This document shows positions 27,718 to 36,483 of a stretch of DNA of 64,000 nt, one piece after another; the stretch's first letter is position 1, and each line of letters opens with the position of its first letter. Where the stretch lies: positions 1 to 64,000 of the forward strand of contig NZ_FMJL01000015.1 in assembly GCF_900095445.1 (NCBI RefSeq), in the 5' to 3' direction. The DNA is from Clostridium sp. N3C (lineage in GTDB: Bacteria > Bacillota > Clostridia > Clostridiales > Clostridiaceae). A model generated the notes under the pieces. The model had not been told where the DNA came from. It searched no databases and saw nothing but the letters and a program-made list of their open reading frames with translations. A program made the translations under genes and the position numbers.

Positions 27718-28678
27718 CTGCTGTCTCCTCCTTTCTTAATAACTTCTTAATCCATTTTTTAATTGATTTTAAACCATTCTGCCCTAATATACCTTGAGGT
27801 CTATAAAGCATTATTATCATTAATATTACCGCATATATAAGCATTCTATATTCCATAGCATCTTGTAAAAGAGCTGATACCACAGCAAGAACTATAGCTC
27901 CAACTACGGAACCAGAAATACTGCCTATGCCACCAAAAACTACCATTACCAAAATATCAATAGATTTCATAAATCCAAAATCACTTGGTTTTATATAATA
28001 CATGTAATTTGCATATAGAGCACCAGCTATCCCTGCAAAGGCTGCTCCTATAACAAAGGCCATAACCTTGTAATAGGTTGTATTAACCCCCATAGCCTCT
28101 GCGGCAATTTCATCTTCTCTTATAGCAATACAAGCTCTTCCTTGATATGATCTTATAAAATTATTAATTAGTATTATGGTAGCAACCACTACAAAGTAGA
28201 GCCAAGTCCAAGTTGTATAAAAAGGAATATCATTCATTCCAGCAGCGCCACCAACTTTTTCATAGTTTTCAAGTAAAACCTTAATTATTTCCGCAAAACC
28301 TAAGGTAGCTATGGCTAGGTAGTCTCCTTTTAATCTTAGAGATGGTATTCCAATGATCAAACCGGCTATGGCTGTTATAACTGCTGCAGCTAATATTCCA
28401 AAGATAAAATCCTTTCCATAAAGAGAAGTTACCACTGCAGATGCATAAGCTCCTAAAGCCATAAAACCTGCATGTCCAAGAGAAAACTGTCCTGTAAAAC
28501 CATTAATTAAATTTAAGCTTACTGCCAAAATTATATTTATTCCAATTATATATATATTAGATTCTATATGAGGTGGAATAATGCCTTGTTCCAACATTAT
28601 CTTTCCCAAGATGTATAATAATAAAATGATAACTACCTTAATAATGTTCTTCTTATTTAACATCTCTAGACTCTTCAC
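27698..28678 (-). CDS. livM: branched-chain amino acid ABC permease LivM
   Basis: 326-residue permease with eight to nine membrane helices and the family blocks GYLALLGFAEI-like (DYLAIATLGFAEI), IREDEIAAEAMGVN (the coupling loop that contacts the ATPases) and VVFGGIGSISGSVVGA. It begins at a GTG with GGAGG 7 nt upstream. It lies 11 bp after livH and overlaps livG. Together with LivH it forms the transmembrane pathway. Confidence 0.95.
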   Translation of the reverse strand: MKSLEMLNKKNIIKVVIILLLYILGKIMLEQGIIPPHIESNIYIIGINIILAVSLNLINGFTGQFSLGHAGFMALGAYASAVVTSLYGKDFIFGILAAAVITAIAGLIIGIPSLRLKGDYLAIATLGFAEIIKVLLENYEKVGGAAGMNDIPFYTTWTWLYFVVVATIILINNFIRSYQGRACIAIREDEIAAEAMGVNTTYYKVMAFVIGAAFAGIAGALYANYMYYIKPSDFGFMKSIDILVMVVFGGIGSISGSVVGAIVLAVVSALLQDAMEYRMLIYAVILMIIMLYRPQGILGQNGLKSIKKWIKKLLRKEETADASANS

Positions 28679-28689
28679 GCTTCCACCTC

Positions 28690-29577
28690 CTATACCTTCT
28701 CTTTAACGTTTTTACCTAGAAGTCCGCTTGGCTTAATTATTAGAACCACAATTAAAATTAAAAAAGCTACTGCATCTTTATAGGTAGAACTTCCAGCATA
28801 ACTTACAAAGGTTTCAATAATACCTAAGAAGAATCCACCAAATACAGCTCCTGGTATAATTCCAATACCACCAATAACCGCTGCAATAAATGCCTTAAGT
28901 CCTGGTGCCATTCCCATTAATGGATTTATGGAATTATAGTATACACCAACTAAAACTCCTGCTGCTCCTGCTAAAGCTGAACCTATAGCAAAGGTAAAGG
29001 ATATGGTTTTATTAGAATTGATACCCATAAGTTCTGCTGCTTCCTTATCCTGAGATACAGCTCTCATGGACTTACCAACCTTTGTTTTATGAACTATAAA
29101 TTGCAATAATACCATTAATATAATAGTAATAAGAACAATATAGATATTTTTAGAATCTATAACTACATTTCCACCGAAAAGTGATATGCTGTGGTCTGGT
29201 AAAAGATCATCCCTGAAAGTTCTTGTTTCCGCACCAACCAAAGCCATCATTCCGTACTCTAGTATTAATGAAACTGCTATAGCAGTAGTAAGGGCTGCTA
29301 TTCTGCTAGATTTTCTAATAGGCTTATATGCAACCTTTTCAATAATAATTCCCAACAAAGCACAAACCACCATAGATATTATAAGGGATGGAATAAATCC
29401 AAGGCCCATGCTTGCTGTTACATAAAAACCTACATATGCGCCCACCATATAAACATCACCGTGGGCAAAATTTATTAAATTTATAATTCCATATACCATA
29501 GTGTATCCTAAAGCAATTAAAGCATATATACTTCCTAAGGAAACACCGTTTATTAATTGCTGTACAAAGCCCTCCAT
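28690..29577 (-). CDS. livH: branched-chain amino acid ABC permease LivH
   Basis: 295-residue permease with about eight helices. The N-terminal LINGVSLGSIYALIALGYTM and GIINLINFAHGD are hallmarks of LivH, and the coupling segment RAVSQDKEAAELMGIN is present. AAGGGGGGAATTAA lies before the ATG. It is separated from livK by about 130 bp that contain a long hairpin (29642-29680), so the permease genes may be expressed less than the binding protein. Confidence 0.95.
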   Translation of the reverse strand: MEGFVQQLINGVSLGSIYALIALGYTMVYGIINLINFAHGDVYMVGAYVGFYVTASMGLGFIPSLIISMVVCALLGIIIEKVAYKPIRKSSRIAALTTAIAVSLILEYGMMALVGAETRTFRDDLLPDHSISLFGGNVVIDSKNIYIVLITIILMVLLQFIVHKTKVGKSMRAVSQDKEAAELMGINSNKTISFTFAIGSALAGAAGVLVGVYYNSINPLMGMAPGLKAFIAAVIGGIGIIPGAVFGGFFLGIIETFVSYAGSSTYKDAVAFLILIVVLIIKPSGLLGKNVKEKV

Positions 29578-29641
29578 TTAATTCCCCCCTTTGTTATCTA
29601 TGTTTTAGAGCTTAGTGATTGTATTACTTTTAAAATGTCAG

Positions 29642-29680
29642 ATGTATAGCAAATTCAGCCAAGCCGAATTTGCTATACAT
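29642..29680 (-). terminator. intercistronic hairpin between livK and livH
   Basis: Perfect 15-bp arms (29642-29656 and 29666-29680) with a 9-nt loop; three more pairs are possible if one G-U is allowed. No strong T run follows on the minus strand, so it probably acts as a partial terminator or an mRNA-stabilising hairpin. Confidence 0.65.
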
Positions 29681-29706
29681 GATTATAATACTCAAGTCCT
29701 ATTAAA

Positions 29707-30852
29707 TTATGGTTCTAGTTTTTCTAAGAAAGTAATTTCTCCGTTCTTAACCTCTAATATAGTAATAGCTTTTACAGGATTATGCTGTTCATCCATAGTT
29801 AATGTACCTGTAACTGCCTTAAAGTCCTTTGTAGCTGCCAATGCTTCTTTAATAGCTTCAGCATCAGCCTTTCCTGCTCTCTTTATAGCATCTACTGCCA
29901 AATAGCCTAAATCATAGCCTAAAGCGTTGAAAGCATCTGGTTCCTTGTTATATTTTGCCTTGAAGGCTTCTTTAAACTTTGTTACTTCTTCTGAAGTATC
30001 CTGTGATGAGTAGTGATTTGTATAGTAAACCTTATTTAATGCATCCTTTCCTGCTAACTCCAATAGCTTAGGAGAATCATAACCGTCTCCACCAAGTACA
30101 GGAGCCTCTATACCAAGTTCTCTAGCCTGCTTAATGATCAGACCAACTTCTTCATAATAACCTGGAACAAATAGAACATCTGGATTAGTGGCCTTTATAT
30201 TTGTTAAAACAGCCTTAAAGTCTGTATCCTTTGACTTATAAGCTTCTTCAGCAACGATTTGTCCAGTATAATTCTTTTTAAAGCTATCTGCTAATCCTTT
30301 ACTGTAGTCACTAGTTGTATCTACAAGCATAGCAGCCTTCTTTGCAGCTAACTCTTCTCCTGCAAACTTAGCCATTATAACTCCCTGGAAGGAATCACTA
30401 AAGCAAGTTTTAAATATATAGTCTCTTACCTTACCATCCTTATCTACTGTTACATCATCTGCAGTAGCTGATGCAGATACTAAAGGTACCTTATACTTGT
30501 TAGCCATTGGTGCTGCAGCCTTAGTATTTCCTGAAGTAGCTGCTCCTAATATAAGTACTACCTTTTCTTTAGTAGCTAATTTTGTAGTTATATTAGCTGA
30601 TTCTGCAGTATCAGACTTATTGTCCATTTTTACTGCTTCAATCTTCTTGTCCAAAACGCCCCCGTTGTTATTGATTTCTTCAAAAGCTAGTTCTATACCT
30701 TCCACAAGACTTCTACCATAAGTAGCAACTTGCCCAGAAAGTTCGTAGTTTAATCCTACTTTTATAGTATCTCCACTGTCTTCCTTCTTACATCCTGTAA
30801 AAAGGCTTGCACCAACTAAAACTGCTGTCAATAAAGTCAAAGACTTTTTCAT
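29707..30852 (-). CDS. livK: branched-chain amino acid ABC substrate-binding lipoprotein LivK
   Basis: 381-residue type I periplasmic-binding protein. The signal peptide ends in the lipobox LFTGCKK, so it is anchored outside the membrane. The mature part begins TIKVGLNYELSGQVATYG and has the Leu/Ile/Val-binding blocks LAFEEINNNGGV, LILGAATSGNT, VPLVSASATADDVT and DFKAVLTNIKATNPDVLF. The ATG at 30852 follows GAGGGGGG. It is the first gene after the T-box leader, so its expression should rise when the cognate tRNA, most likely tRNA-Ile, is uncharged. Confidence 0.95.
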   Translation of the reverse strand: MKKSLTLLTAVLVGASLFTGCKKEDSGDTIKVGLNYELSGQVATYGRSLVEGIELAFEEINNNGGVLDKKIEAVKMDNKSDTAESANITTKLATKEKVVLILGAATSGNTKAAAPMANKYKVPLVSASATADDVTVDKDGKVRDYIFKTCFSDSFQGVIMAKFAGEELAAKKAAMLVDTTSDYSKGLADSFKKNYTGQIVAEEAYKSKDTDFKAVLTNIKATNPDVLFVPGYYEEVGLIIKQARELGIEAPVLGGDGYDSPKLLELAGKDALNKVYYTNHYSSQDTSEEVTKFKEAFKAKYNKEPDAFNALGYDLGYLAVDAIKRAGKADAEAIKEALAATKDFKAVTGTLTMDEQHNPVKAITILEVKNGEITFLEKLEP

Positions 30853-30891
30853 AAAAACCCCCCTCATTTTACTTTTACATTATTTATACAA

Positions 30892-31140
30892 AACGCCTCT
30901 ATATGCCTTGCATATAGAGGCGTTACATATACGCGTTACCACTCTATTTCACAGTCACTTCACAGCAACTGCCTCATCAGGTTCTTTCAAACCTTAGCCT
31001 TTTAACGGGGCCACCGTCATGGCTTACTAACCTTCAGCCATAAAACTCAGAAGTGATCATTACCTATCAAATTAATATCGGTTCCCAGCTCCCCCGACTC
31101 TCTTGGATTAATTATTGATAGCTTTATCTTCATCAACGTC
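30892..31140 (-). ncRNA. T-box riboswitch leader of the liv operon, probable Ile specifier
   Basis: On the minus strand the leader contains an AGAGAG K-turn element, a Stem I region, the T-box core AGTGGTAACGCG (about 30945-30932) and a 15-bp terminator stem (30892-30906 with 30910-30924) ending in a T-rich tract. By alignment of the 3' side of the specifier loop, the best specifier codon is ATC at 31057-31055, followed by A: isoleucine. This matches a branched-chain amino acid transporter. T-box leaders read through when the matching tRNA is uncharged. The specifier reading is by eye; the T-box identity is firm. Confidence 0.88.
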
Positions 31141-31249
31141 TTTATACATATTTTATAATAATATTTCACATTTTAAATATTATTATATTTCTTTATTATT
31201 TTTGATTATTTAATAATTTTTTTAAGAACTTTTTGAAACTGTTATATAT

Positions 31250-31278
31250 AAAATAGCACGGAATTATCATTGTGTCAA
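31250..31278 (-). promoter_or_regulatory. promoter of the liv T-box transcript
   Basis: -35 box TTGACA (31278-31273), 17-bp spacer, -10 box TATTTT (31255-31250), about 100 nt upstream of the T-box Stem I. Confidence 0.7.
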
Positions 31279-31411
31279 TAACTCCTATGAAAAAATCAAA
31301 TATTTTTTCAAAAACAAGTATAAAATTTATGAAATCGTTTTAATTTCTATGAAAGTTTTTCATATTTATAAAAACTTAAATCTATGAAAAACTCTTTTAT
31401 AAAAAATATAA

Positions 31412-31444
31412 AGGACATTTCTTAAGTTTGATAAGAAATGTCCT
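31412..31444 (-). terminator. terminator of ddh
   Basis: A 13-bp perfect stem (AGGACATTTCTTA with TAAGAAATGTCCT) and a 7-nt loop. On the minus strand it is followed by TTTATATTTTTTAT. Confidence 0.85.
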
Positions 31445-31465
31445 CATTATCGCATACTTTTTCAA

Positions 31466-32443
31466 TTATAATAATTCTTTTCTCAATTCCGCGCCTGATT
31501 TTGGTGATAAATAACTAAATGGAATATCAAACACTGTACGTGCTCCACTTTGACCTTCCTTGGCTAATCTGTAAACCGCTCTAGCATAAGCTACAAGTAC
31601 ACTGGAAGTAAACTCAGGATTGCTTCCAAGGGATAAATTAAACTCTAATTTCTGCTTTGTACCTTTTCCTGAAACCCCTGTACGAATTACGAAACCTCCA
31701 TGAGGAATACCACTATGCTTTTCCTTTAATTCTTCTTCACTTATGAAATGTACAGTAGTGTCATAGTCAGCAAAATAGTTTGGCATAGTCTTAATTTCTT
31801 TTTCAATAGCGGCTAAATCTGCCCCTTCTTCCGCTACAACATAACAAATTCTTTCATGCTTCTCTCTTGTAGTTAATTCAGGATTTTCACCAGAACGAAC
31901 CTTTTCTAAAGCTGCTTCCACTGGCACTGTATACTGTTTTCCATCCTTAACTCCTGCTATTCTTCTTATAGCATCGGAATGACCTTGGCTTACTCCTGGT
32001 CCCCAGAAAGTATAGGTGCTACCTACTGGTAAAACCACTTCACCAAGAATTCTATTTAAAGAAAATAAGCCTGGGTCCCAACCTACTGATATAAGTGCAA
32101 TTTTCCCTGACTTCTTAGCTATTTCATCAAGTCTATCAAAGTATTCTGGTATTCTAGCATGGGTATCGAAACTATCCACTGTATTAAAATTTGCTGCTAT
32201 ATCAGGAGTCTGCTCTGGTAAATCTGTAGCGGAACCTCCACACATTATCATAACATCAATCTTATCCTTATAATTATTAATTTCAGAGATATGTACCATC
32301 TTAGATTTTCCATCTAAAGTGCTAGGATCTCTTCTAGTGAATATAGCCTCCAACTGAAAATCATCATTTTGAGCCAAAGCTAGCTCTACACCTTTTCCTA
32401 AATTTCCGTATCCTACAATTCCTACTCTAATTTTATCTTTCAT
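31466..32443 (-). CDS. ddh: meso-diaminopimelate dehydrogenase
   Basis: 325-residue NADPH-dependent enzyme that aminates L-2-amino-6-oxopimelate directly to meso-diaminopimelate, a one-step route to the peptidoglycan and lysine precursor. The N-terminal Rossmann motif is VGIVGYGNLGKGVE. Family blocks visible are MCGGSATDLPEQTP, FDTHARIPEYFD, SVGWDPGLFSLNR and FWGPGVSQGHSDAIRRI. The length is standard. AGGA lies just before the ATG. It is monocistronic, and a lysine riboswitch was not recognised in the 290 bp upstream. Confidence 0.96.
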   Translation of the reverse strand: MKDKIRVGIVGYGNLGKGVELALAQNDDFQLEAIFTRRDPSTLDGKSKMVHISEINNYKDKIDVMIMCGGSATDLPEQTPDIAANFNTVDSFDTHARIPEYFDRLDEIAKKSGKIALISVGWDPGLFSLNRILGEVVLPVGSTYTFWGPGVSQGHSDAIRRIAGVKDGKQYTVPVEAALEKVRSGENPELTTREKHERICYVVAEEGADLAAIEKEIKTMPNYFADYDTTVHFISEEELKEKHSGIPHGGFVIRTGVSGKGTKQKLEFNLSLGSNPEFTSSVLVAYARAVYRLAKEGQSGARTVFDIPFSYLSPKSGAELRKELL

Positions 32444-32668
32444 ATAATGTCCTGACTTATTTGGCCAGGTACCCCCTTTCCAAATATTTTTATTATAAAA
32501 GTTTAAATATTTTATAGAAGTTAGTGTAGCATAATAGCTTATAACTTTCCATATATTAATTTAATTTTTTACATCTATATTATTCTAAAAACCTCATATC
32601 TAAAATTTTTACATAGTACTGGTTTTATTTGATAAATATTGATATTATAATAGTAAACATAAACTTTT

Positions 32669-32697
32669 TTTACTATATAAAAAATTTACTATATAAT
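32669..32697 (+). promoter_or_regulatory. promoter of the soluble MCP-like gene within a direct repeat
   Basis: -35 TTTACT and -10 TATAAT, 17-bp spacer. The 12-bp sequence TTTACTATATAA occurs twice, at 32669-32680 and 32685-32696, and an inverted ATAGTAAA lies at 32650-32657, so regulator binding is possible. Confidence 0.5.
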
Positions 32698-32733
32698 TTA
32701 TTATACAAATAAGTTAAGCAAAGGAGAAATATT

Positions 32734-33678
32734 ATGCTTTTCAAAAAAAAATCTGACACACTAAGCAATTCAGCTGTTACTACAAGCAGCTCCGAAGAGG
32801 TTATTACCACTAATTCTTCTAAACATACATACGATTTTATTAATTCAGTTAAAACAACCATCAGCAATACCATTAAACAACATCAACAAGTAAATGCCCA
32901 ACATGAGCAGCTTGCTGAACTTACTGAAGATATAAAATCACATATGTCAACTTTAGCTAATTTAACTACAAAAACCACAGAATCTACAACAAACCTCCAA
33001 AGCCAAGGGGAAAAACTTTTAAGTATTACTGATAGCACTGTTAAAGGTTCCTTACAAGGTAAAGAAGCTATAGAGGAAATGACAAATATCATTAAAACCT
33101 TGGAAGAAGAGAATATTAATAACCAAAAAATGATTACTGAATTAGCTCTTAAATTTAAACAAGTTGAAGAAGTGCTAGGTCTTATAACTAATATAGCTTC
33201 CCAGACTAATCTTTTAGCTTTAAATGCTAATATAGAAGCGGCTAGAGCTGGTGAACATGGAAAGGGCTTTGCAGTAGTTGCAGATGAAGTTAGGAAACTG
33301 GCAGAAGAAACTAAAAACAGCGCTAAGGATATATCGCAACTCATCGAAAACATTTCTCTAGGGGCTAAGAATGTCCTTGCAAATTCAGAAAAATCTAATG
33401 AAGTTATAGCCATGGGAGTGCAAGCTTCCGAAAAAGCTATAGATAAAATCGAAGACAGCCTTTCTGCTATTCAAAATTTAGATAAAGAAGTAAATAAGAT
33501 GATAGAAAGTTTAAGTGATCAAAGTTCTAATATAACTGATATGAACAAAGAAATATCTTCAATAGAAAGAGTTCTTAAGCAAACAACAGATACCATTGTG
33601 AACCATATTGAAGAAGCTAATATAGTTGATAAACATTTAGCAGAAGCTACTAATCACCTTGAATCTTTCAATGAATAA
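32734..33678 (+). CDS. soluble methyl-accepting chemotaxis-type signalling protein
   Basis: 314 residues without membrane helix or signal peptide. A Ser/Thr-rich N-terminal 30 residues are followed by a long coiled coil and an MCP signalling tip with [28 protein letters not shown] and [14 protein letters not shown]. The tip contacts CheA and CheW in the family; the usual [19 protein letters not shown] is slightly altered (NANIEA). No sensory domain is visible, so the input may be protein-protein or through the N-terminus. AAGGAG lies 7 nt before the ATG. It is monocistronic with a bidirectional terminator after it. Confidence 0.9.
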   Translation: MLFKKKSDTLSNSAVTTSSSEEVITTNSSKHTYDFINSVKTTISNTIKQHQQVNAQHEQLAELTEDIKSHMSTLANLTTKTTESTTNLQSQGEKLLSITDSTVKGSLQGKEAIEEMTNIIKTLEEENINNQKMITELALKFKQVEEVLGLITNIASQTNLLALNANIEAARAGEHGKGFAVVADEVRKLAEETKNSAKDISQLIENISLGAKNVLANSEKSNEVIAMGVQASEKAIDKIEDSLSAIQNLDKEVNKMIESLSDQSSNITDMNKEISSIERVLKQTTDTIVNHIEEANIVDKHLAEATNHLESFNE

Positions 33679-33704
33679 GAAAAGTTCTTGTATTACTTAT
33701 AAAT

Positions 33705-33748
33705 GAAGGTGTTGCAAACTACTGATTTGGTAGTATTGCAACACCTTC
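33705..33748. terminator. bidirectional terminator
   Basis: A 13-bp perfect outer stem (GAAGGTGTTGCAA with TTGCAACACCTTC), then a further ACTAC/GTAGT inner stem. It lies between the convergent MCP-like and ABC exporter genes. Confidence 0.85.
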
Positions 33749-33764
33749 ATTATTTCTTTAGCTA

Positions 33765-35519
33765 TTAACTAATTCTCTCTTCAGAAAAATTTTCAAACTG
33801 CATATTGTAGAGATAGGAATAAGTTCCCTTCATCTTTAATAGTTCTTCATGTCTTCCTCTTTCCTTTATGCCTTCATCGGTAAGCACAATTATCTCATCT
33901 GCATTTCTTATAGTACTCAATCTATGTGCTATAACCAAGGTTGTCCTATTCTTAGCAAGCTCTTCAAGAGATCTCTGAATGTATCTCTCACTTTCATTAT
34001 CTAAAGCAGAAGTTGCTTCATCCAATATTAAAATAGGAGGATTTTTCAAGAACACTCTAGCAATAGATATTCTTTGCTTTTGACCACCGGAGAGCTTAAC
34101 TCCCCTTTCTCCTACATAGGTGTCATAGCCATCTTCTAAGGACATAATAAAATCATGTATATTAGCTTTCTTAGCTGCTTCAATAATTTCTTCCTTACTT
34201 GCTCCTGGTTTACCGTATCCAATATTTTCACCAATGCTGCCAGCAAAGAGATATACATCCTGTTGCACAATACCTATTGCATTTCTTAAAGACCTTAACT
34301 TTAAATCCCTTATATCTATACCATCTACAGTTATAAATCCCTCACTTATTTCGTAAAATCTTGGAATAAGACTGCAAAAGGTTGTTTTTCCTGCACCGGA
34401 AGGACCAACTAGGGCAACGGTCTTTCCAGCTTCTATATCAATGTTAATGTTGTTTAGCACAGTATGCTTATCATTATAGCTAAAGGATACATTTTTAAAC
34501 TGAATATTTCCCTTTGGATCAACTAAATCCTTTGCCCCCTTCTTATCTTTAATATCAGGCTCTGTTTCCATAACCTCTAAGAATCTTTCAAAACCGGTGA
34601 TTCCTCTTTGGAACTGTTCTGTAAAGTTTACAAGCTTCTCTATTGGATTCAAGAATATATTTATATAGAGAATATATACAACTAAACCCGAAAGTTCAAG
34701 GGTTCCATTGCTTATAAAAATTCCACCACTAAGTATAACTGATAGATAAAGTAGACCTTGGAAAAATCCATTTCCACTGTAGAATCTGCCCATAATCATG
34801 TAGCTATCCTTTTTGGTGTCCAAGAATTCTTGGTTTCCTCTATCAAACTTACTTTTTTCAATTTTTTCATTGGCAAAGGACTTTACCACTCTAATTCCAG
34901 CTAAGCTATCCTGCACCTGAGCATTAACATTTGCTATCTTCTCTCTATTTTTCTTAAATACAGCCTTCATCTGCTTATTATAGTATGCAGAGAACAATAT
35001 CATAACACCTGTAAGTAATAATAAAATCAATGTAATTTTTACATTAATACTCATTAATATTATGAAGGACCCTATTAATTTAATTGCGGATATAAATAAG
35101 TCCTCTGGTCCATGATGGGCCAATTCAGATATGTCGAATAGGTCATTTACTATTCTAGACATAATCTTACCAGTATTCTTATTGTCATAATAGGAAAAGG
35201 ATAGCTTTTGAAGATGGTCAAAAATATCCCTCCTCATATCCGCCTCCATTCTAGCTCCCATAATATGTCCCCAGGATGTTATAAAATACTGGCAAAAAAG
35301 TTTCACAACATACATTAATAGCAAGGCACTTCCTACTATTAATACATACTTTAATATTACTTGTCTATCATTCAGTACATATACATCATCTAAAAGATAT
35401 TGTACTAACAGTGGGAAAACTAAATCTATTGCAGATAGCAATAAGGCACAAAACATATCTGCAAAAAATAAAAGCTTATAGGGCTTATAATAGGAAATAA
35501 ACTTTCTTATGCTCTTCAT
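33765..35519 (-). CDS. ABC exporter, MsbA/LmrA-type half transporter
   Basis: 584-residue fusion of a six-helix transmembrane domain (about residues 15-310) and an ATPase domain (about 335-575). Walker A is GPSGAGKTT, the signature LSGGQKQR, Walker B LILDEATSALD, and the H-loop AHRLSTI. It should work as a homodimer exporting lipids, drugs or peptides; the substrate is not predictable. The coupling helix region GKIMSRIVNDLFDI resembles lipid/multidrug exporters. The gene is alone, with a weak GGTGAC-type ribosome binding site upstream. Confidence 0.92.
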   Translation of the reverse strand: MKSIRKFISYYKPYKLLFFADMFCALLLSAIDLVFPLLVQYLLDDVYVLNDRQVILKYVLIVGSALLLMYVVKLFCQYFITSWGHIMGARMEADMRRDIFDHLQKLSFSYYDNKNTGKIMSRIVNDLFDISELAHHGPEDLFISAIKLIGSFIILMSINVKITLILLLLTGVMILFSAYYNKQMKAVFKKNREKIANVNAQVQDSLAGIRVVKSFANEKIEKSKFDRGNQEFLDTKKDSYMIMGRFYSGNGFFQGLLYLSVILSGGIFISNGTLELSGLVVYILYINIFLNPIEKLVNFTEQFQRGITGFERFLEVMETEPDIKDKKGAKDLVDPKGNIQFKNVSFSYNDKHTVLNNINIDIEAGKTVALVGPSGAGKTTFCSLIPRFYEISEGFITVDGIDIRDLKLRSLRNAIGIVQQDVYLFAGSIGENIGYGKPGASKEEIIEAAKKANIHDFIMSLEDGYDTYVGERGVKLSGGQKQRISIARVFLKNPPILILDEATSALDNESERYIQRSLEELAKNRTTLVIAHRLSTIRNADEIIVLTDEGIKERGRHEELLKMKGTYSYLYNMQFENFSEERIS

Positions 35520-35792
35520 ATTTTCTTGTCACCATCCTTTTGGCTTAAATTTGCTCTATACATAAAGGTAACATTTTAGATAAATTTTATCAATGGATGA
35601 AAATAGAAGTTATAGGTCAGAGAATGAGGATAAATTTCCGAAGTGCAAAATTTTTCATTTTAATTTCCTTGTAGTGTAGTCATGACCACCCGTAAAACCG
35701 GTGGCATGCTCTAGCCCTATAATGGCATATTACTGTCTGTGTCTAAAGACACGCTGAATAGTCCGCCAACCGCATATTTTCTCAGGCTGCCC

Positions 35793-36086
35793 CTAAAGGG
35801 GCTGTTTATTTTTTTCCTTTGTTTCTGGCTCGCCCGTAAACGGGTCAATAAATTCCTTAAATTGAGCCACACTTATCTTTTGTGGTATACTAACTAATAT
35901 ATGTATATGGTCTGGACAAGCATTATCTTCTATGATTTCAACACCCTTATGCTCACACAATTTTCTCAAAATCTGTCCTATATCTTTCTTTATCTTTCCA
36001 TATATAATTTGTCTTCTATACTTAGGTGCAAATACTATATGATATTTGCAATTCCATTTAGTATGTGATAAACTTTCTGTATCCAT
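35793..36086 (-). pseudogene. tnpA: IS200-family transposase TnpA, internally deleted
   Basis: 97-residue frame. It starts like clostridial IS200 Y1 transposases (MDTESLSHTKWNCKYHIVFA, APKYRRQ) and retains the HUH-type motif as CPDHIHI near residue 60. After KISVAQFK it jumps to the usual C-terminal tail EFIDPFTGEP. Full-length relatives have about 150 residues, so roughly 55 are missing in frame. The lost part includes the WCRGYYVDT block and the helix with the catalytic tyrosine. The protein cannot cut DNA alone. AAAGGAGG lies before the ATG and is complementary to an upstream segment (36138-36152), as in the leader hairpins of IS200. Confidence 0.85.
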
Positions 36087-36090
36087 TTGG

Positions 36091-36152
36091 ATAACCTCCT
36101 TTGTTATTTGTTTGGTTGGCGAACCTTACTATAGATTACAAAAGGAGGTTAT
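36091..36152 (-). promoter_or_regulatory. ribosome binding site hairpin of the IS200 transposase
   Basis: ATAACCTCCTTT (36091-36102) and AAAGGAGGTTAT (36141-36152) are perfect 12-bp complements. In the minus-strand RNA the upstream arm would pair with the tnpA ribosome binding site. RBS sequestration is known to keep IS200 transposase expression very low. Confidence 0.7.
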
Positions 36153-36218
36153 TTTTTTCTACTCATAGCTGTAAGCTTTTTAGAACCCCCGGTATAACCG
36201 GGGATATTCGTTACACAA

Positions 36219-36253
36219 AAATTACTACAGGAAATATATCCCTGTAGTAATTT
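36219..36253 (-). terminator. terminator downstream of the aminotransferase operon
   Basis: A 13-bp perfect stem (AAATTACTACAGG with CCTGTAGTAATTT) and a 9-nt loop, followed by TTTTTGTG on the minus strand. It is 230 bp beyond the operon's last stop; the IS200 element begins right after it. Confidence 0.75.
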
Positions 36254-36483
36254 CCAAACAAATCTTATCTCGTCTAATTAAATTTACACAATTCTATGGA
36301 CGTTCTGAAAAGATTAAGATGTATGGATCCCTTAGAACATTGAAACCATGCATCCCAATATGCATAACATTTTTATTAAATTGATTGTCTACTTAATATG
36401 GATCAGTTCAAACCTGCCACTCTTTATCTCTTATAAATATTTACTTTCTTTTATTTCCTAAATTTTCGACCAATATTTTTAAC
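36254..36483. other. non-coding stretch between terminator and aminotransferase gene
   Basis: About 230 bp without any supported open frame or RNA motif. It would be the 3' untranslated part of the lrp-aminotransferase mRNA. Confidence 0.4.

Larger units (their letters stand above)
35680..36206 (-). mobile_element. short IS200/IS605-type element with internal transposase deletion
   Basis: Between two subterminal imperfect palindromes lies a tnpA-related frame. One palindrome is at 35686-35704 (CCACC/GGTGG core, right-end side). The other is at 36187-36203 (CCCCGGT/ACCGGGG, left-end side). This is the layout of IS200 elements, which have hairpin ends and no terminal inverted repeats. The internal sequence also holds a GCCCC/GGGGC hairpin followed by a T run near 35787-35812. 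The element sits directly next to the aminotransferase operon terminator. Exact ends are uncertain by several bases. Confidence 0.75.

Noticed and set aside
32444-32733. A lysine riboswitch upstream of ddh
   Set aside because: No lysine riboswitch core was recognisable; only A+T-rich sequence and a small CCTG/CAGG hairpin near the ribosome binding site.
32883-33413. Long (176-codon) open frame antisense to the soluble MCP-like gene
   Set aside because: The opposite strand encodes a clear MCP signalling domain; the repetitive codon pattern of coiled coils commonly leaves long antisense frames open.
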